DNA of 64,000 nt from CBDCFL01 sp965216135 (GTDB lineage Bacteria > Pseudomonadota > Alphaproteobacteria > Rhodobacterales > Rhodobacteraceae), in NCBI GenBank assembly GCA_965216135.1, contig CBDCFL010000022.1, positions 62,001 through 126,000 of the forward strand. The letters are read 5' to 3'. Below are positions 8,705-17,395 of this stretch, piece after piece. Positions within the stretch are counted from its first letter, which is position 1. Every line of letters begins with the position of its first letter. The position numbers and the translations under genes are program-made. The notes beneath the pieces were generated by a model. The model worked only from the letters and a program-made list of their open reading frames with translations. It made no database searches and was not told the DNA's origin.

Positions 8705-10940
8705 GCGCGGCCTCCAACGCCTCAAGAATGCGCGGCGGCGACATCGGCAATTGCGTGAGCCGCACCCCGGCGGCGGCAGAAACCGCATTGGCGATCGCGG
8801 CCAGAGGCGGACAGATCGAGGTCTCGCCAACCCCGCGCACGCCATAGGGGTGGCCGGGATTGGGCACCTCGACAATCACCGTATCGATCATCGGCAGATC
8901 GGACGCCACCGGGATGCGATAATCCAGGAAAACCGCGTTCTGCAGCCGTCCATCCTGCCCATAAATATATTCCTCGTTCAGCGCCCAGCCGATCCCTTGC
9001 GCGGCACCGCCCTGATACTGCCCTTCGACGTAAGAGGGGTGAACAGCCTTGCCCGCATCCTGAATGACGGTGTAGCGCACGATGCTGGTTTTGCCGGTTT
9101 CCGGGTCAACCTCGGCATCGACGATATGGGTGGCGAAACTGACGCCAGCGCCTTCGGGGTTGGCCTCAAAATGGCCAACGATCGGGCCGCCGGTCTTGCC
9201 CATGCGCTTGGTGATCTCGGCAAGTTGCATTGGCGGGAATTCACCGGCATTCGGCCCGGCGGGTTTAGCCGCGCCGTCCTCCCAAACCACCGCCTCGGCG
9301 TCGATGCCCCATTTGGCCGCCGCACGGGCCGACAGCTTCTGGACCGCATCGCGGGCCGCTTTGATCGTTGCCAGCCCGCTGGCGAAGGTCACGCGGCTGC
9401 CGTGGCTGACCTCATTATACCCCAGGCTGGCGGTATCAGCGACGGTCACGCGAACGCTCTCGTAAGGAATGCCCAGCTCCTCGGCGGCCATCAGCACCAT
9501 CGAGGCGCGGCTGCCGCCAATATCCGGCGTGCCGACCATCAACTGCGCCGAGCCATCTTCGGAAAACGCCAGCGAGACAGAGGTTTCGCCGCCGAAATTA
9601 TACCAGAACCCGCAAGAAATGCCGCGCCCCTGGCCCGGCTTCAGCGGTGCCGAATAATGCGGATGCGCTTTGGCGGCTGCCAAGCATTCCACCAGGCCGA
9701 TGCGCTTGAATTTCGGGCCATAGCTCGATTTTGACCCCTCTTTAACGGCGTTTTTCAGCCTGACCTCTAACGGGTCAAGGCCCAGAGCGTTGCACAATTC
9801 ATCGAGTACCGATTCAGCCGAGAACGCCGCCATCGGCGAACCGGGCGCGCGATATGCCGCCTGTTTGGGACGGTTGGTCATCACATCGTAGCAGGTATAT
9901 TGCACGGCCTTCAGCGCATAGGGCGCAAACGCGCATTCGCTGGTCAGATCGGCGGGCGCGCCGGGAAACGCCCCGCCCTGCAAGCGAAACGTGCCCTGGG
10001 CGGCGGTGATCGTGCCATCTTTGGTCATGCCGATCTTCACATCCATGGATGTCGAACAGGTCGGCCCGGTGGCGCGGAACACTTCGGACCGGCTCATCAC
10101 GATCTTGACGGGCCGGTTGGTCTTGCGCGACAGCGCCAGTGCGACGGGTTCGATAAACACCGTGGTCTTGCCGCCGAAACCGCCACCGATCTCGGAGGCC
10201 GTGACGCGCAGACCGCTGGTCTCGATGCCCAGAAGCTTGGCGCAGGTGCGCTGATCGGCCCAATGGCCTTGGGTGCAGCACCAAAGCTCGCCCTTGCCAT
10301 CCGGTCCCATCGTGCCCAGGCAGGCGTGCGGCTCGATATAACCCTGGTGCGTGGCCTCGGTGGTAAAATGCCGCTCGATCACCAGATCGGCGGCGGCAAA
10401 TCCGGCGTGGATGTCGCCATGTTCGTATTCGTGGTAGCCGACAACATTGGGATGCAGCCCCGGCGGCACGGTCTTTTTGGCCGCGCCGTCGCGAATGATC
10501 GGCGCGTCCGGCTTCATCGCCATGTCCACATTGGTGACATGGGGCAAAACCTCATAAGCCACATCAACCAGCCTGACCGCATCGCGGGCGATCAGTGCAG
10601 AGGTCGCCGCGACTCCAGCCACCGCGTGCCCGTCATAAAGCGCGGTGTCGCCCGCCATGATGTTTTCCAGCACGTTCCAGTCTTCGCCATGCAAGCCCGT
10701 GGCGAAATCGGCGCGCGTGACGATCGCCTTGACGCCATCAAGTGCCAGCGCCCTTGAGGCGTCGATGCTGATGATTTTGGCATGCGCATGCGGGCTGCGC
10801 ACAATCGCGCCATGCAACATGCCCGGCGCGGTGGCATCGGCCCCGAATTTGGCCCGCCCGGTGACCTTGTCCACACCATCGGGGCGGTTTGGCCGCGTGC
10901 CTACAACCTTGAATTGGTTTGTCTTGTCGTCGAGCGCCAT
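8697..10940 (-). CDS. Xanthine dehydrogenase-family (CoxL-like) molybdopterin-binding subunit
   Basis: The 747-residue catalytic subunit of a molybdenum hydroxylase. It has the N-terminal aldehyde oxidase/xanthine dehydrogenase a/b hammerhead domain (VTGRAKFGADATAPGMLHGAIVRSPHAHAKI). The molybdopterin domain follows, with ASEIGGGFGGKTTVFIEPVA, the AYRAPGSPMAAF segment and the C-terminal GVGETSICPPLAAIANAV, which carries the catalytic glutamate of the family. Its start codon overlaps the stop of the [2Fe-2S] subunit gene (TAATG arrangement), so translation is coupled. The substrate cannot be read from the sequence; candidates are purines, aromatic N-heterocycles or aldehydes. The carbon monoxide dehydrogenase signature loop was not seen. 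Confidence 0.93.
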   Translation of the reverse strand: MALDDKTNQFKVVGTRPNRPDGVDKVTGRAKFGADATAPGMLHGAIVRSPHAHAKIISIDASRALALDGVKAIVTRADFATGLHGEDWNVLENIMAGDTALYDGHAVAGVAATSALIARDAVRLVDVAYEVLPHVTNVDMAMKPDAPIIRDGAAKKTVPPGLHPNVVGYHEYEHGDIHAGFAAADLVIERHFTTEATHQGYIEPHACLGTMGPDGKGELWCCTQGHWADQRTCAKLLGIETSGLRVTASEIGGGFGGKTTVFIEPVALALSRKTNRPVKIVMSRSEVFRATGPTCSTSMDVKIGMTKDGTITAAQGTFRLQGGAFPGAPADLTSECAFAPYALKAVQYTCYDVMTNRPKQAAYRAPGSPMAAFSAESVLDELCNALGLDPLEVRLKNAVKEGSKSSYGPKFKRIGLVECLAAAKAHPHYSAPLKPGQGRGISCGFWYNFGGETSVSLAFSEDGSAQLMVGTPDIGGSRASMVLMAAEELGIPYESVRVTVADTASLGYNEVSHGSRVTFASGLATIKAARDAVQKLSARAAAKWGIDAEAVVWEDGAAKPAGPNAGEFPPMQLAEITKRMGKTGGPIVGHFEANPEGAGVSFATHIVDAEVDPETGKTSIVRYTVIQDAGKAVHPSYVEGQYQGGAAQGIGWALNEEYIYGQDGRLQNAVFLDYRIPVASDLPMIDTVIVEVPNPGHPYGVRGVGETSICPPLAAIANAVSAAAGVRLTQLPMSPPRILEALEAARD

Positions 10941-11419
10941 TATCGGGCCTCCCGCATTTCTTGCGCCGCATCCATTACCGCGCGGATGATCTTATCATAG
11001 CCGGTGCAGCGGCACAGGTTTCCGGCCAGCCAGTACCGCACCTGGGTTTCGCTGGGCTCACGGTGGCGTTCCAGCAGGTTTTTGGCCGCCACCAGAATTC
11101 CCGGCGTGCAGATACCGCACTGCAGGGCCGCGTGTTCGATGAACTTTTGTTGCAACGGGTGGAGCGCTTCGCCGGTCGCCATGCCTTCGACCGTGTCGAT
11201 GTTTTTGCCCTCGGCCTCGGCCCCCAGCATCAGGCAAGAACAGACCAGCCGCCCGTCAACGACAACCGAACAAGCGCCGCAATCGCCGGTGCCACAGCCC
11301 TCTTTGGCCCCGGTCAGGGACAGCCGGTCGCGCAGGACGTCCAACAGGGTTTCGCGCGGATCGCAGACAAATTCGGCCGCATCGCCGTTGATGCGCGTAT
11401 TTACGTGAATGTTGCTCAT
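10940..11419 (-). CDS. (2Fe-2S)-binding subunit of molybdenum hydroxylase (CoxS-like)
   Basis: The 159-residue product has the two cluster motifs of this family. The N-terminal plant-ferredoxin motif is GCGTGDCGACSVVVDGRLVCSC (positions about 40-62, given as the pattern C-x4-C-x2-C-x11-C). The C-terminal motif is CGICTPG followed by NLCRCTGYDKII. It passes electrons from the molybdenum site to FAD. Its start overlaps the end of the FAD subunit gene by 4 nt and its stop overlaps the start of the large subunit, giving a tightly coupled M-S-L operon. Confidence 0.95.
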   Translation of the reverse strand: MSNIHVNTRINGDAAEFVCDPRETLLDVLRDRLSLTGAKEGCGTGDCGACSVVVDGRLVCSCLMLGAEAEGKNIDTVEGMATGEALHPLQQKFIEHAALQCGICTPGILVAAKNLLERHREPSETQVRYWLAGNLCRCTGYDKIIRAVMDAAQEMREAR

Positions 11420-12282
11420 GTCCCGGACCTTTGGGCGCGATCATAGGCGATTTTCGCGGCCCGCCGGGCCAAAACACCGGCCACTTGTTTGCGAAACTTG
11501 ATCGTGCCGCGTTTGTCGTCGATCGGATTGCAGGCAAAACTCGCAGCGGCCGCCAATGCATCAAGCGCGGCCTGATTTAGCGCCGTTCCGATGATGGCTT
11601 TGGCCGCAGCCTCGACCAGCAACACGGTCGGTGCCACCGCGCCGAGGCTGACGCGCGCATCGGTGATGGTGTCGCCGTCGCGGGTCAGGCTGACAGCAGC
11701 GCCGACAACGGCGATGTCCATCTCGGTGCGCGGGATGAAACGCAAGTAAGCGTCGCCCTGACTTTCCGCGCGCGCGGGCAGGCCAAGCGCGGCGATCATT
11801 TCGCCTTTGCCCAGATTGGTCTTGCCGGGTCCGGTGGGAATGTCCTGCACCCTGGCCTGCCGCTCGCCATCAGGGCCGACGATCGTCACCGTCGCGTTTG
11901 CGGCAATCATCGCGGGCACAGAGTCGGCTGCGGGTGATCCGTTGCACAGATTGCCGACCAGCGTCGCGCGTCCCTGAATTTGCGTCGAGCCGACAAGGTC
12001 CATCGCCTCAACCACGCCCGGCCAAGCATGGCAGAGCGCGCGGTGTTCGGACATCTCGGCACCGGCAACAGCGACCCCGATTGTCCAGCTGCCGTCGGTA
12101 TTTTGGGTGATGTCCTTGACACCGGGGATGAGTTTTACGTCGATCAGATCATTGGGCATGACCAGATCGGCGCGCAACTGGACAAGCACATCGGTGCCGC
12201 CGGCCAGAAACCGGGTGGTTCCGCCTGCTGATGCCGCGATCGCGCTGGCTTGCTCAAAAGTTGCTGGCCTGTGAAAGTTCAT
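11416..12282 (-). CDS. FAD-binding subunit of molybdenum hydroxylase (CoxM-like)
   Basis: The 288-residue product starts MNFHRPATFEQASAIAAS. The ATG at 12282 is chosen because GGGGAA lies 6-7 nt upstream and family similarity begins there. FAD-binding motifs are AGGTDVLVQLRADL near residue 30 and ATLVGNLCNGSPAADSVPA in the middle, both typical of CoxM/XdhC-type FAD domains. It is the first gene of the operon (FAD, Fe-S, Mo, MoaD-like). No regulator lies next to it. The upstream region contains a strong hairpin and two copies of the palindromic repeat. Confidence 0.93.
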   Translation of the reverse strand: MNFHRPATFEQASAIAASAGGTTRFLAGGTDVLVQLRADLVMPNDLIDVKLIPGVKDITQNTDGSWTIGVAVAGAEMSEHRALCHAWPGVVEAMDLVGSTQIQGRATLVGNLCNGSPAADSVPAMIAANATVTIVGPDGERQARVQDIPTGPGKTNLGKGEMIAALGLPARAESQGDAYLRFIPRTEMDIAVVGAAVSLTRDGDTITDARVSLGAVAPTVLLVEAAAKAIIGTALNQAALDALAAAASFACNPIDDKRGTIKFRKQVAGVLARRAAKIAYDRAQRSGT

Positions 12283-12353
12283 TGGGTTCCCCGTTGGCAG
12301 TGCGGTGCACACTATTCACGGCGGACGAAAAGTCCATCACCTGCCCGGGTCCG

Positions 12354-12375
12354 GGGCGGCTATTTTTTGCCGCCC
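12354..12375. other. Strong hairpin upstream of the hydroxylase operon
   Basis: GGGCGGC, an 8-nt loop TATTTTTT, then GCCGCCC. It lies about 70 nt upstream of the CoxM-like start, in what should be the promoter/leader region. It could be a leader hairpin of this operon or the end of a neighbouring repeat unit. The phrase GAAAGTCCATCACC next to it (about 12327) recurs at about 12978-12991. Confidence 0.4.
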
Positions 12376-12500
12376 TGCCGGATCGAGGCGCGGGAATGAC
12401 AATGGCGGCATCGGTGGCGCGCTTTCGGGCAAATTCGCAGTGGCAGAATGTTGGCCCGCCGCGTCGGCTGCTCAATTATATGCATTGACAAAGTCTCCAA

Positions 12501-12683
12501 GCCCGGAGGCACGAAGTGCCGCCGGGCAGCGCCCGACCGCCGTCACGCCGCAGGCGTGCTTTCAGCACGACGGGCGGGCGCTCCACCACCACTTGCACAC
12601 CCGAATGAACGGAAGATGCAGCGGCACCATAAAGCGCAGACCTCAACCCGCAGTGGCGCCCACCCGCGGTCTGGCGCTGCCCT
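12501..12683. repeat. Intergenic palindromic repeat, copy R3
   Basis: Third copy, same orientation. It has GCACGAAGTGC, AGCGCCCGACCGCCGT, CACGCCGCAGGCGTG and ACGACGGGCGGGCGCT in order. The block CACCCGAATGAACGGAAGATG and CGGCACCATAAAGCGCAGACC follow. It ends near GGTCTGGCGCTGCCC. It is in tandem with R4, with about 60 bp between them. Confidence 0.8.
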
Positions 12684-12743
12684 CGGTGATACGTGTGCAT
12701 TATGCACTAATGGGATCATCGCGACCGTCGGACTCCGCACCAA

Positions 12744-12912
12744 GCCCGGAACCAAGGCACGAAGTGCCGCCGGGCAGCGCCCGACCGCCGTCACGCCATA
12801 GGCGTGCTTTCAGCACGGCGGGCGGGCGCTTCCGCACCGTCTGTTCACCCAATGAACGGAAGATGTAGCGGCACCATAAAGCGCAGACCTCAACCGGCAG
12901 AGGCGCCCACCT
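12744..12912. repeat. Intergenic palindromic repeat, copy R4
   Basis: Fourth copy, very close to R3, including GAACGGAAGATG and CGGCACCATAAAGCGCAGACCTCAACC. Its 3' end differs after GGCGCCCACCTG, so the terminal 15-20 bp of the family are missing or changed. The gap 12283-13163 holds only these repeats, a hairpin and a short tandem repeat; I see no gene in it. Confidence 0.8.
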
Positions 12913-13050
12913 GTCTATCGGTTTTATGCTACGTTTGGTTGGCGGCGAGCCCGTGCGCCCTGATGCGCGTGGCGCGGCGAAAGTCCATCACCCGCAGGCA
13001 TTAATCTATGCAACTGGCGCACTCGCAGTGCGGAAATCGTGGCTGACAGA

Positions 13051-13093
13051 GGCCGACAGGATGCCGACAGGATGCCGACAGGGTGCCGACAGA
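13051..13093. repeat. Short tandem repeat, unit about 11 bp
   Basis: GCCGACAGGAT-type units are repeated four times (GGCCGACAG, GATGCCGACAG, GATGCCGACAG, GGTGCCGACAG) just downstream of the acidic-protein gene. It is too short and has no spacers, so it is not a CRISPR array. Such runs can change copy number by slippage. Confidence 0.7.
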
Positions 13094-13163
13094 GCGTGGG
13101 CACGGAAATAGACAACGGCGCCCCTTGGGGCGCCGCCGCGGTGATTACCGGTTTTGGGGTGGG

Positions 13164-14993
13164 CTATTCGCCTGCGCGCAATTCCGGACGGAACCTTGTC
13201 TGGTCGGTGGCCGCGAACTGACCGCGGCGGATTTTGCGTATTTTTCCGCGCCTTACCAGCATTCCAAACGAGCGCAGACCGTCTTCGCGGCTAAATTCGC
13301 CTGCGTCGTTGACCGCTGCGACAGCGCTCATGATCTGCAGGCGCGAGAAATGCGGCTGGCCTTCAACATAGGAGTAATACGCCGCCGCCGCTTCCAGCAG
13401 ATCGGGCAATTCCGTCGCGCCCATCTCACGCGCGAATTCGACGAAAGATCCGGTCTCTGAGAATATGTTTTCACCTTCCAGATCGTCATCGGTATCGCCA
13501 CCGGCATCGGCATCCTGAGAGCTGATCCGGCGCGGACGCACCATTGAGGCCTCGGCCAATGTGATCGGATCTTCGGCTTTTTGATCAAGGTCGACGCGCT
13601 GTTCAGATACCAGCATCAACGGTGGCAAACGGCGCGGCGTCTGACGGCCCTCTTCCGGGCGACGAGGGCGGACCACGCGGGCCAAATCCTCGCGATAGGG
13701 ATCAGTGTCATCGTCATCAGCGTCATCGGAAAGGTCGTGTTCTTCAACATGTTCACGCTCGGCCCGGGTTGCTGCGACGGCGGCTTTCAGGTGCTCGATA
13801 GACGAGCGGCGGCGCGACGCCTCGCCATCGGCCATCTCATGATTGGTGACCTCCAGCAGGCGGGCGACCTGGACGCCTTCGGGGCGCGAGATCGGACGCA
13901 CTTTCGCTGGCGGCTCGTCGGGATCGGACGCTTGGTCATCATCGTCGGCGCTGTCAGGTTCGGCGATCAGATCGGCTTCGTCTTCCTCGGACAGGCTGGT
14001 AGCTTCCTCTTCCTGGGGTTCCGGTTCATCGCTGCTCGCGGCGTCTTCAGCGGCAGCGTCCTGGCCGCTGTCTGCAAGTAGCGCGGGTTCACTGGTATCG
14101 TCTTCAAGCTCGTTAGCATCCTGTGTCGATTGCTCGAAATCACCGAGTCGCATTTTCAACAGACGCGACACGGTTTCGTTTTCCTCAACGTCATCAGCAT
14201 CCTGCGAGTCATCGTCTTCCTCAACCGCGCTTGTTTCGGCGGCGACCAGCTTGGCAAAAGACGATTGTTCGTCGGTGACGATCAGCTGGTCTTGCGGCTC
14301 ATCCTCGGTGTCATCAGCTTCGTCAGCTTCGGTTTCATCCGCTTCGTCAGCTTCGGTACTTGCGGCGGTCTCGACCGCGGCGAGGTCGGCAACTTCGCCT
14401 TCCTCGTCATCCTGCGCAGGGGCCTCAACGTCTTCTTCCACTGCCTCGGGCGTATCACTAATGTCTTCGAATGCCGTGGTAATCGGTGTTTCGGCGGTGG
14501 CGATATCTTCGCTCTCGTCGGCGTAATCATCGGTGCCTTGGGAAACCACGGCGCGAATGCGCGCAAGTTTTTCTGCGACACTTTCAGCCCCCGCGCTGCC
14601 ATATTCGTTCTGGCTCGGGGGCGTCACCTCATCGGCATCGGCAACCGGGGTGGCGGCGATTTTCTCTTCGACAACCGGCTCTGCCGCCTCTGAACCGGTG
14701 TCGAACTCGGCGGCGGTGTCGTGCTCCGCAACCTGGTCGTCTGTCTGGCGCAGTACGATGCCGTTCGGCTCAACGCGCGATTCAACACGCCGGTGGACCT
14801 CTGTTTCGGCGATCCTGTGCAGCATCTCTGCGTCAGGTGTAGGCGGCTCCGCCCCGAAATAGCGGTCATCAGCCGCCAGGTCGCGGAAATATTCGGCAAT
14901 TCCGCGCATCGTCGAGAAAGGATCGTCGAACCCCTCAAGCGTGCAAGAGAATGTGCCGTAAGAGACTGTGAGAATTTTGCTCGGGCCTATCAT
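13164..14993 (-). CDS. Conserved acidic protein, function unknown
   Basis: The 609-residue product has three parts. The N-terminal 50-60 residues look globular and conserved (KILTVSYGTFSCTLEGFDD, then AEYFRDLAADDRYFGAEPP). A central stretch of about 400 residues is extremely rich in Asp, Glu, Ala and Ser and is probably disordered. The C-terminal 90 residues (FVEFAREMGATELPDLLEAA, then FSRLQIMSAVAAV and GMLVRRGKIRKIRRGQF) form a basic, helical domain. This layout, with ordered ends and a charged linker, suggests a scaffold or regulator linking two partners. I do not recognise a named family. The gene is divergent from thiamine pyrophosphokinase; a strong composition bias explains the long antisense frames. 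Confidence 0.8.
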   Translation of the reverse strand: MIGPSKILTVSYGTFSCTLEGFDDPFSTMRGIAEYFRDLAADDRYFGAEPPTPDAEMLHRIAETEVHRRVESRVEPNGIVLRQTDDQVAEHDTAAEFDTGSEAAEPVVEEKIAATPVADADEVTPPSQNEYGSAGAESVAEKLARIRAVVSQGTDDYADESEDIATAETPITTAFEDISDTPEAVEEDVEAPAQDDEEGEVADLAAVETAASTEADEADETEADEADDTEDEPQDQLIVTDEQSSFAKLVAAETSAVEEDDDSQDADDVEENETVSRLLKMRLGDFEQSTQDANELEDDTSEPALLADSGQDAAAEDAASSDEPEPQEEEATSLSEEDEADLIAEPDSADDDDQASDPDEPPAKVRPISRPEGVQVARLLEVTNHEMADGEASRRRSSIEHLKAAVAATRAEREHVEEHDLSDDADDDDTDPYREDLARVVRPRRPEEGRQTPRRLPPLMLVSEQRVDLDQKAEDPITLAEASMVRPRRISSQDADAGGDTDDDLEGENIFSETGSFVEFAREMGATELPDLLEAAAAYYSYVEGQPHFSRLQIMSAVAAVNDAGEFSREDGLRSFGMLVRRGKIRKIRRGQFAATDQTRFRPELRAGE

Positions 14994-15135
14994 AACTCGT
15001 TCGCTTTCTTACTGTTGCCTCGTAAATTCCTGTTTACCGACCAATAGTTGCGAAATAGGACCGGACTTGGGAAAGCCTGGGGTTCTTTTCCGGGTTAAAA
15101 AGCACATTGTTTCTGGATCGCAGGGGAATTGTGAC

Positions 15136-15797
15136 ATGGGAAGCCTGATTGTTCAAACCTTGGAAAATGTGACGCTGGTCGGGGCGGGCCAGTAAAAGCT
15201 GGAAATTTCACTGATGCGCTCGCACTGGCTCCTTATTTGATCGCGGTTGATGGTGGGACAGAAATCGCGCGAAAATATGGCGAACAGGTCAAGTGCGTCA
15301 TCGGTGACCTCGACAGCGCGGCAAGTGACAGTCTCGCGTCGCTGCCGAAAGCCGACATTCACCGGATCGACGAGCAGGAAACAACTGATTTCGACAAGGC
15401 GCTGCGCAGTGTCCAGTCACCGCTGATAATCGGGGTGGGATTTACCGGCGGGCGGATCGACCACCAGCTGGCGGCTTATTCAGCGCTGGTGCGACATGCG
15501 GATCGGCCGTGCATTCTGCTGGGCAAGCGCGAGATTGTGTTTCATGTGCCCACGCGCCTGGACCTGCCATTGCCGCGTGGGTCGCGATTTTCGCTGCACC
15601 CGATGCGTGGCGTTAGCGGGCGCTCAAGTGGTCTGGAATACCCGATCGACGGGATCAACTTCGCGCCGGGCGGCATGTTGGGCACGTCCAACCGGGTGAC
15701 GGGTGAACGCGTCCGATTGGAGATGGACGGGCCGGGAATGCTGGCGATTGCCCCACGCGAGGCACTGGCGGCGGTGGCGAATGCGCTGACCGTGTGA
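15136..15797 (+). pseudogene. Thiamine pyrophosphokinase, 1-nt frameshift near the start
   Basis: The enzyme converts thiamine to thiamine diphosphate. From residue 35 on the family is clear: IAVDGGTEIARKYG, CVIGDLDSAASDSL, EQETTDFDKALR, GFTGGRIDHQLAAY, GTSNRVTG and DGPGMLAI. The N-terminal strand (MGSLIVQTLENVTLVGAGQ) is encoded from ATG 15136 in a different frame and runs into TAA at 15193. Continuing one frame over gives VKAGNFTDALALAPYLIAVDGG. Adding one base near 15190 gives a 220-residue protein of normal length. Either the gene is a recent pseudogene or there is a sequencing error. Initiation at TTG 15237 would lose the first beta strand and is unlikely to give a working enzyme. Confidence 0.8.
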
Positions 15798-15928
15798 CAG
15801 GTCGCGCTTTTCAGCCTTGACGGGCGTCTTCGCTTAATCGGGCTACAACAGCGAGCAAGGCCGTCTGGGCTGGTGAGTGGTGTTTGGTTGTTCAGATGCT
15901 GGGCGTAATCCTGCCACGGCCCTGAAAC

Positions 15929-16312
15929 CTATCCCAGATAGATCCGCCGGTGTTTAACCAGCAGATAAACTGCGATCAGTTGCAAAATCGGCCCGCCGAT
16001 CAACGGGATCAATACTACATCACCCATTGATGGATCGAAGGGCTCGATAAAATGAAACTCGATGCCTGAGATAAAGTCCTTGATCCCGATCCAGTGCCAC
16101 ACGATCGCGGTGGTCCATACTGCAAGGCCGCGGAATTTCCACAGCATGAATGCCACGATCAATGCGGTGGCACCTATGAAAGTGTCGCCCCTGAAGGCGA
16201 CACCCCACATTTCGGGTATGGTATTTCCAACCTCTGGCAAGAATGTCGCGGCCATCAGCCGATAGACCATCAGCGCCGATATGCCGATTGCCACCCATAG
16301 GCCGGTTGGCAT
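15929..16312 (-). CDS. Small integral membrane protein, unknown function
   Basis: The 127-residue product starts at ATG 16312 (GAAAGAAG just upstream); the longer open frame upstream overlaps the 3' end of the next gene and is not hydrophobic. It begins MPTGLWVAIGISALMVYRLM and has four predicted membrane helices: about residues 5-22, 38-58, 63-80 and 98-118. A polar loop between the third and fourth helices is rich in acidic residues and histidine. It resembles the general layout of DoxX/DUF-type small membrane proteins, but I do not recognise a family. Confidence 0.65.
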   Translation of the reverse strand: MPTGLWVAIGISALMVYRLMAATFLPEVGNTIPEMWGVAFRGDTFIGATALIVAFMLWKFRGLAVWTTAIVWHWIGIKDFISGIEFHFIEPFDPSMGDVVLIPLIGGPILQLIAVYLLVKHRRIYLG

Positions 16313-16818
16313 GTCTTCTTTCGGCCGCGGGTCACCTTTGGAACCAGCGGCCGAAAACCCCGGCCTCAGTCCACGCGCTGATGCTCTGAGATAGCCCAGC
16401 AATGGTCGAACGTGTAGATGTCGACACCGCCCAGGCGATCGCCCCATTTTGCTTCAACCTCGTCGGCACATTGTTCGGCCACCGTGTCGAACAGGATTTT
16501 TATGAACGCCCAAGCATTGCCCGCACCACCGCGCTCTGCCGCCGCGCCAAACGCCGCGCCGAAATCCATCGCCGCGTTGGCCTTGCCCGCAGCGGCTTGA
16601 ATGTCGTCGAAATAGGCCTTTTGGGTTTCAACATCGGCCCGCGTGCCATGCCGGGTCAGATGGCCGCCGATGTAGTGATCAAAGTCATAGCTCAGGATGA
16701 TGTCATGGGCTTCAAGAAACCCGTCGACCGATTCTGCGATGGCCAGATCGGGAAACGGCGTCCAGCCCGGAAACACAACATCGACCAACATCAGAACCTT
16801 TTGCTCGGGCGCGTAGAT

Positions 16819-17395
16819 ATAGATATTTCCGGCCAGGTGATTAACCCCGCGATAGTCACGTTGCAGCGTCTGCGATCCGACCGTCAGCGTCATGGTGTCG
16901 CTGAAACTTTCTGTCGGCACCGGGCGGTTTGGGTCACCTTTGGCCACCAGATGCGCGGTGGCATCTTCGTGCGCGATGATCGTCGCGTCGCCGGGATAAC
17001 CTTGCCCGCCTGCGGTCGGGTCTTTTATCGCCGCCGCGCTGCGAGATGCCGGGCGCAGGAGGCTTCATCGGGAAAGCGCGCCTCGAAGGCGGCGCGGGAC
17101 ATCGGGCGGTCGTATTTCCAGCGGCTGGGCATGACAGAACATTAGGCGAACATCCTGCCGATGGCAACCGCAAACCCAACATGTCGTCAAACCGGGGTCA
17201 GAGGGATAAGCCTCATAGATATTTCCGGCCAGGTGATTAACCCCGCGATAGTCAAGTTGCAGCGTCTGCGATCCGACCGTCAGCGTCATGGTGTCGCTGA
17301 AACTTTCTGTCGGCACCGGGCGGTTTGGGTCACCTTTGGCCACCAGATGCGCGGTGGCATCTTCGTGCGCGATGATCGTCGCGTCGCCGGGATAA
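16819..17395. repeat. Direct repeat of 181 bp (16819-16999 and 17215-17395) around an IS fragment
   Basis: The two copies are in the same orientation, 396 bp apart. I see one difference (GTCACGTTGCAG versus GTCAAGTTGCAG). Between them lie about 215 bp not belonging to the host gene, containing the start of an IS1595-type transposase gene. The copies could recombine to restore the host gene. Confidence 0.9.
17026..17132 (-). pseudogene. IS1595-family transposase, N-terminal fragment
   Basis: From ATG 17132 the frame reads MPSRWKYDRP, then MSRAAFEARFPDEASCARHL, then AARRR and a stop. The F-x-D-E-A-C-A-x-x-L pattern is the N-terminus of IS1595-family transposases; compare FPDDAACAAYLEKARW in the intact copies further on. 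It is a different subtype from those copies. Everything after residue 35 is lost, replaced by the duplicated host segment. About 80 bp upstream of the ATG probably derive from the left end of that element. Confidence 0.7.

Noticed and set aside
10782..11446. Plus-strand frames opposite the CoxS/CoxL-like genes
   Set aside because: They overlap tightly coupled conserved genes on the minus strand and have no motif.
969..12912. Integron attC sites as explanation for the palindromic repeats
   Set aside because: The repeats are all in one orientation between ordinary, unrelated genes, there is no integrase, and the core-site pattern was not seen.
13051..13093. Possible CRISPR array
   Set aside because: The units are directly adjacent, about 11 bp long and without spacers; no cas gene is in the window.
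13843..14526. Serine-rich plus-strand frame opposite the acidic protein
   Set aside because: Runs of Ser are the antisense reading of Asp/Glu codons; there is no independent support.
16934..17182. Short minus-strand frame across the hydrolase duplication
   Set aside because: It mixes host and IS-derived sequence in a frame unrelated to either gene.
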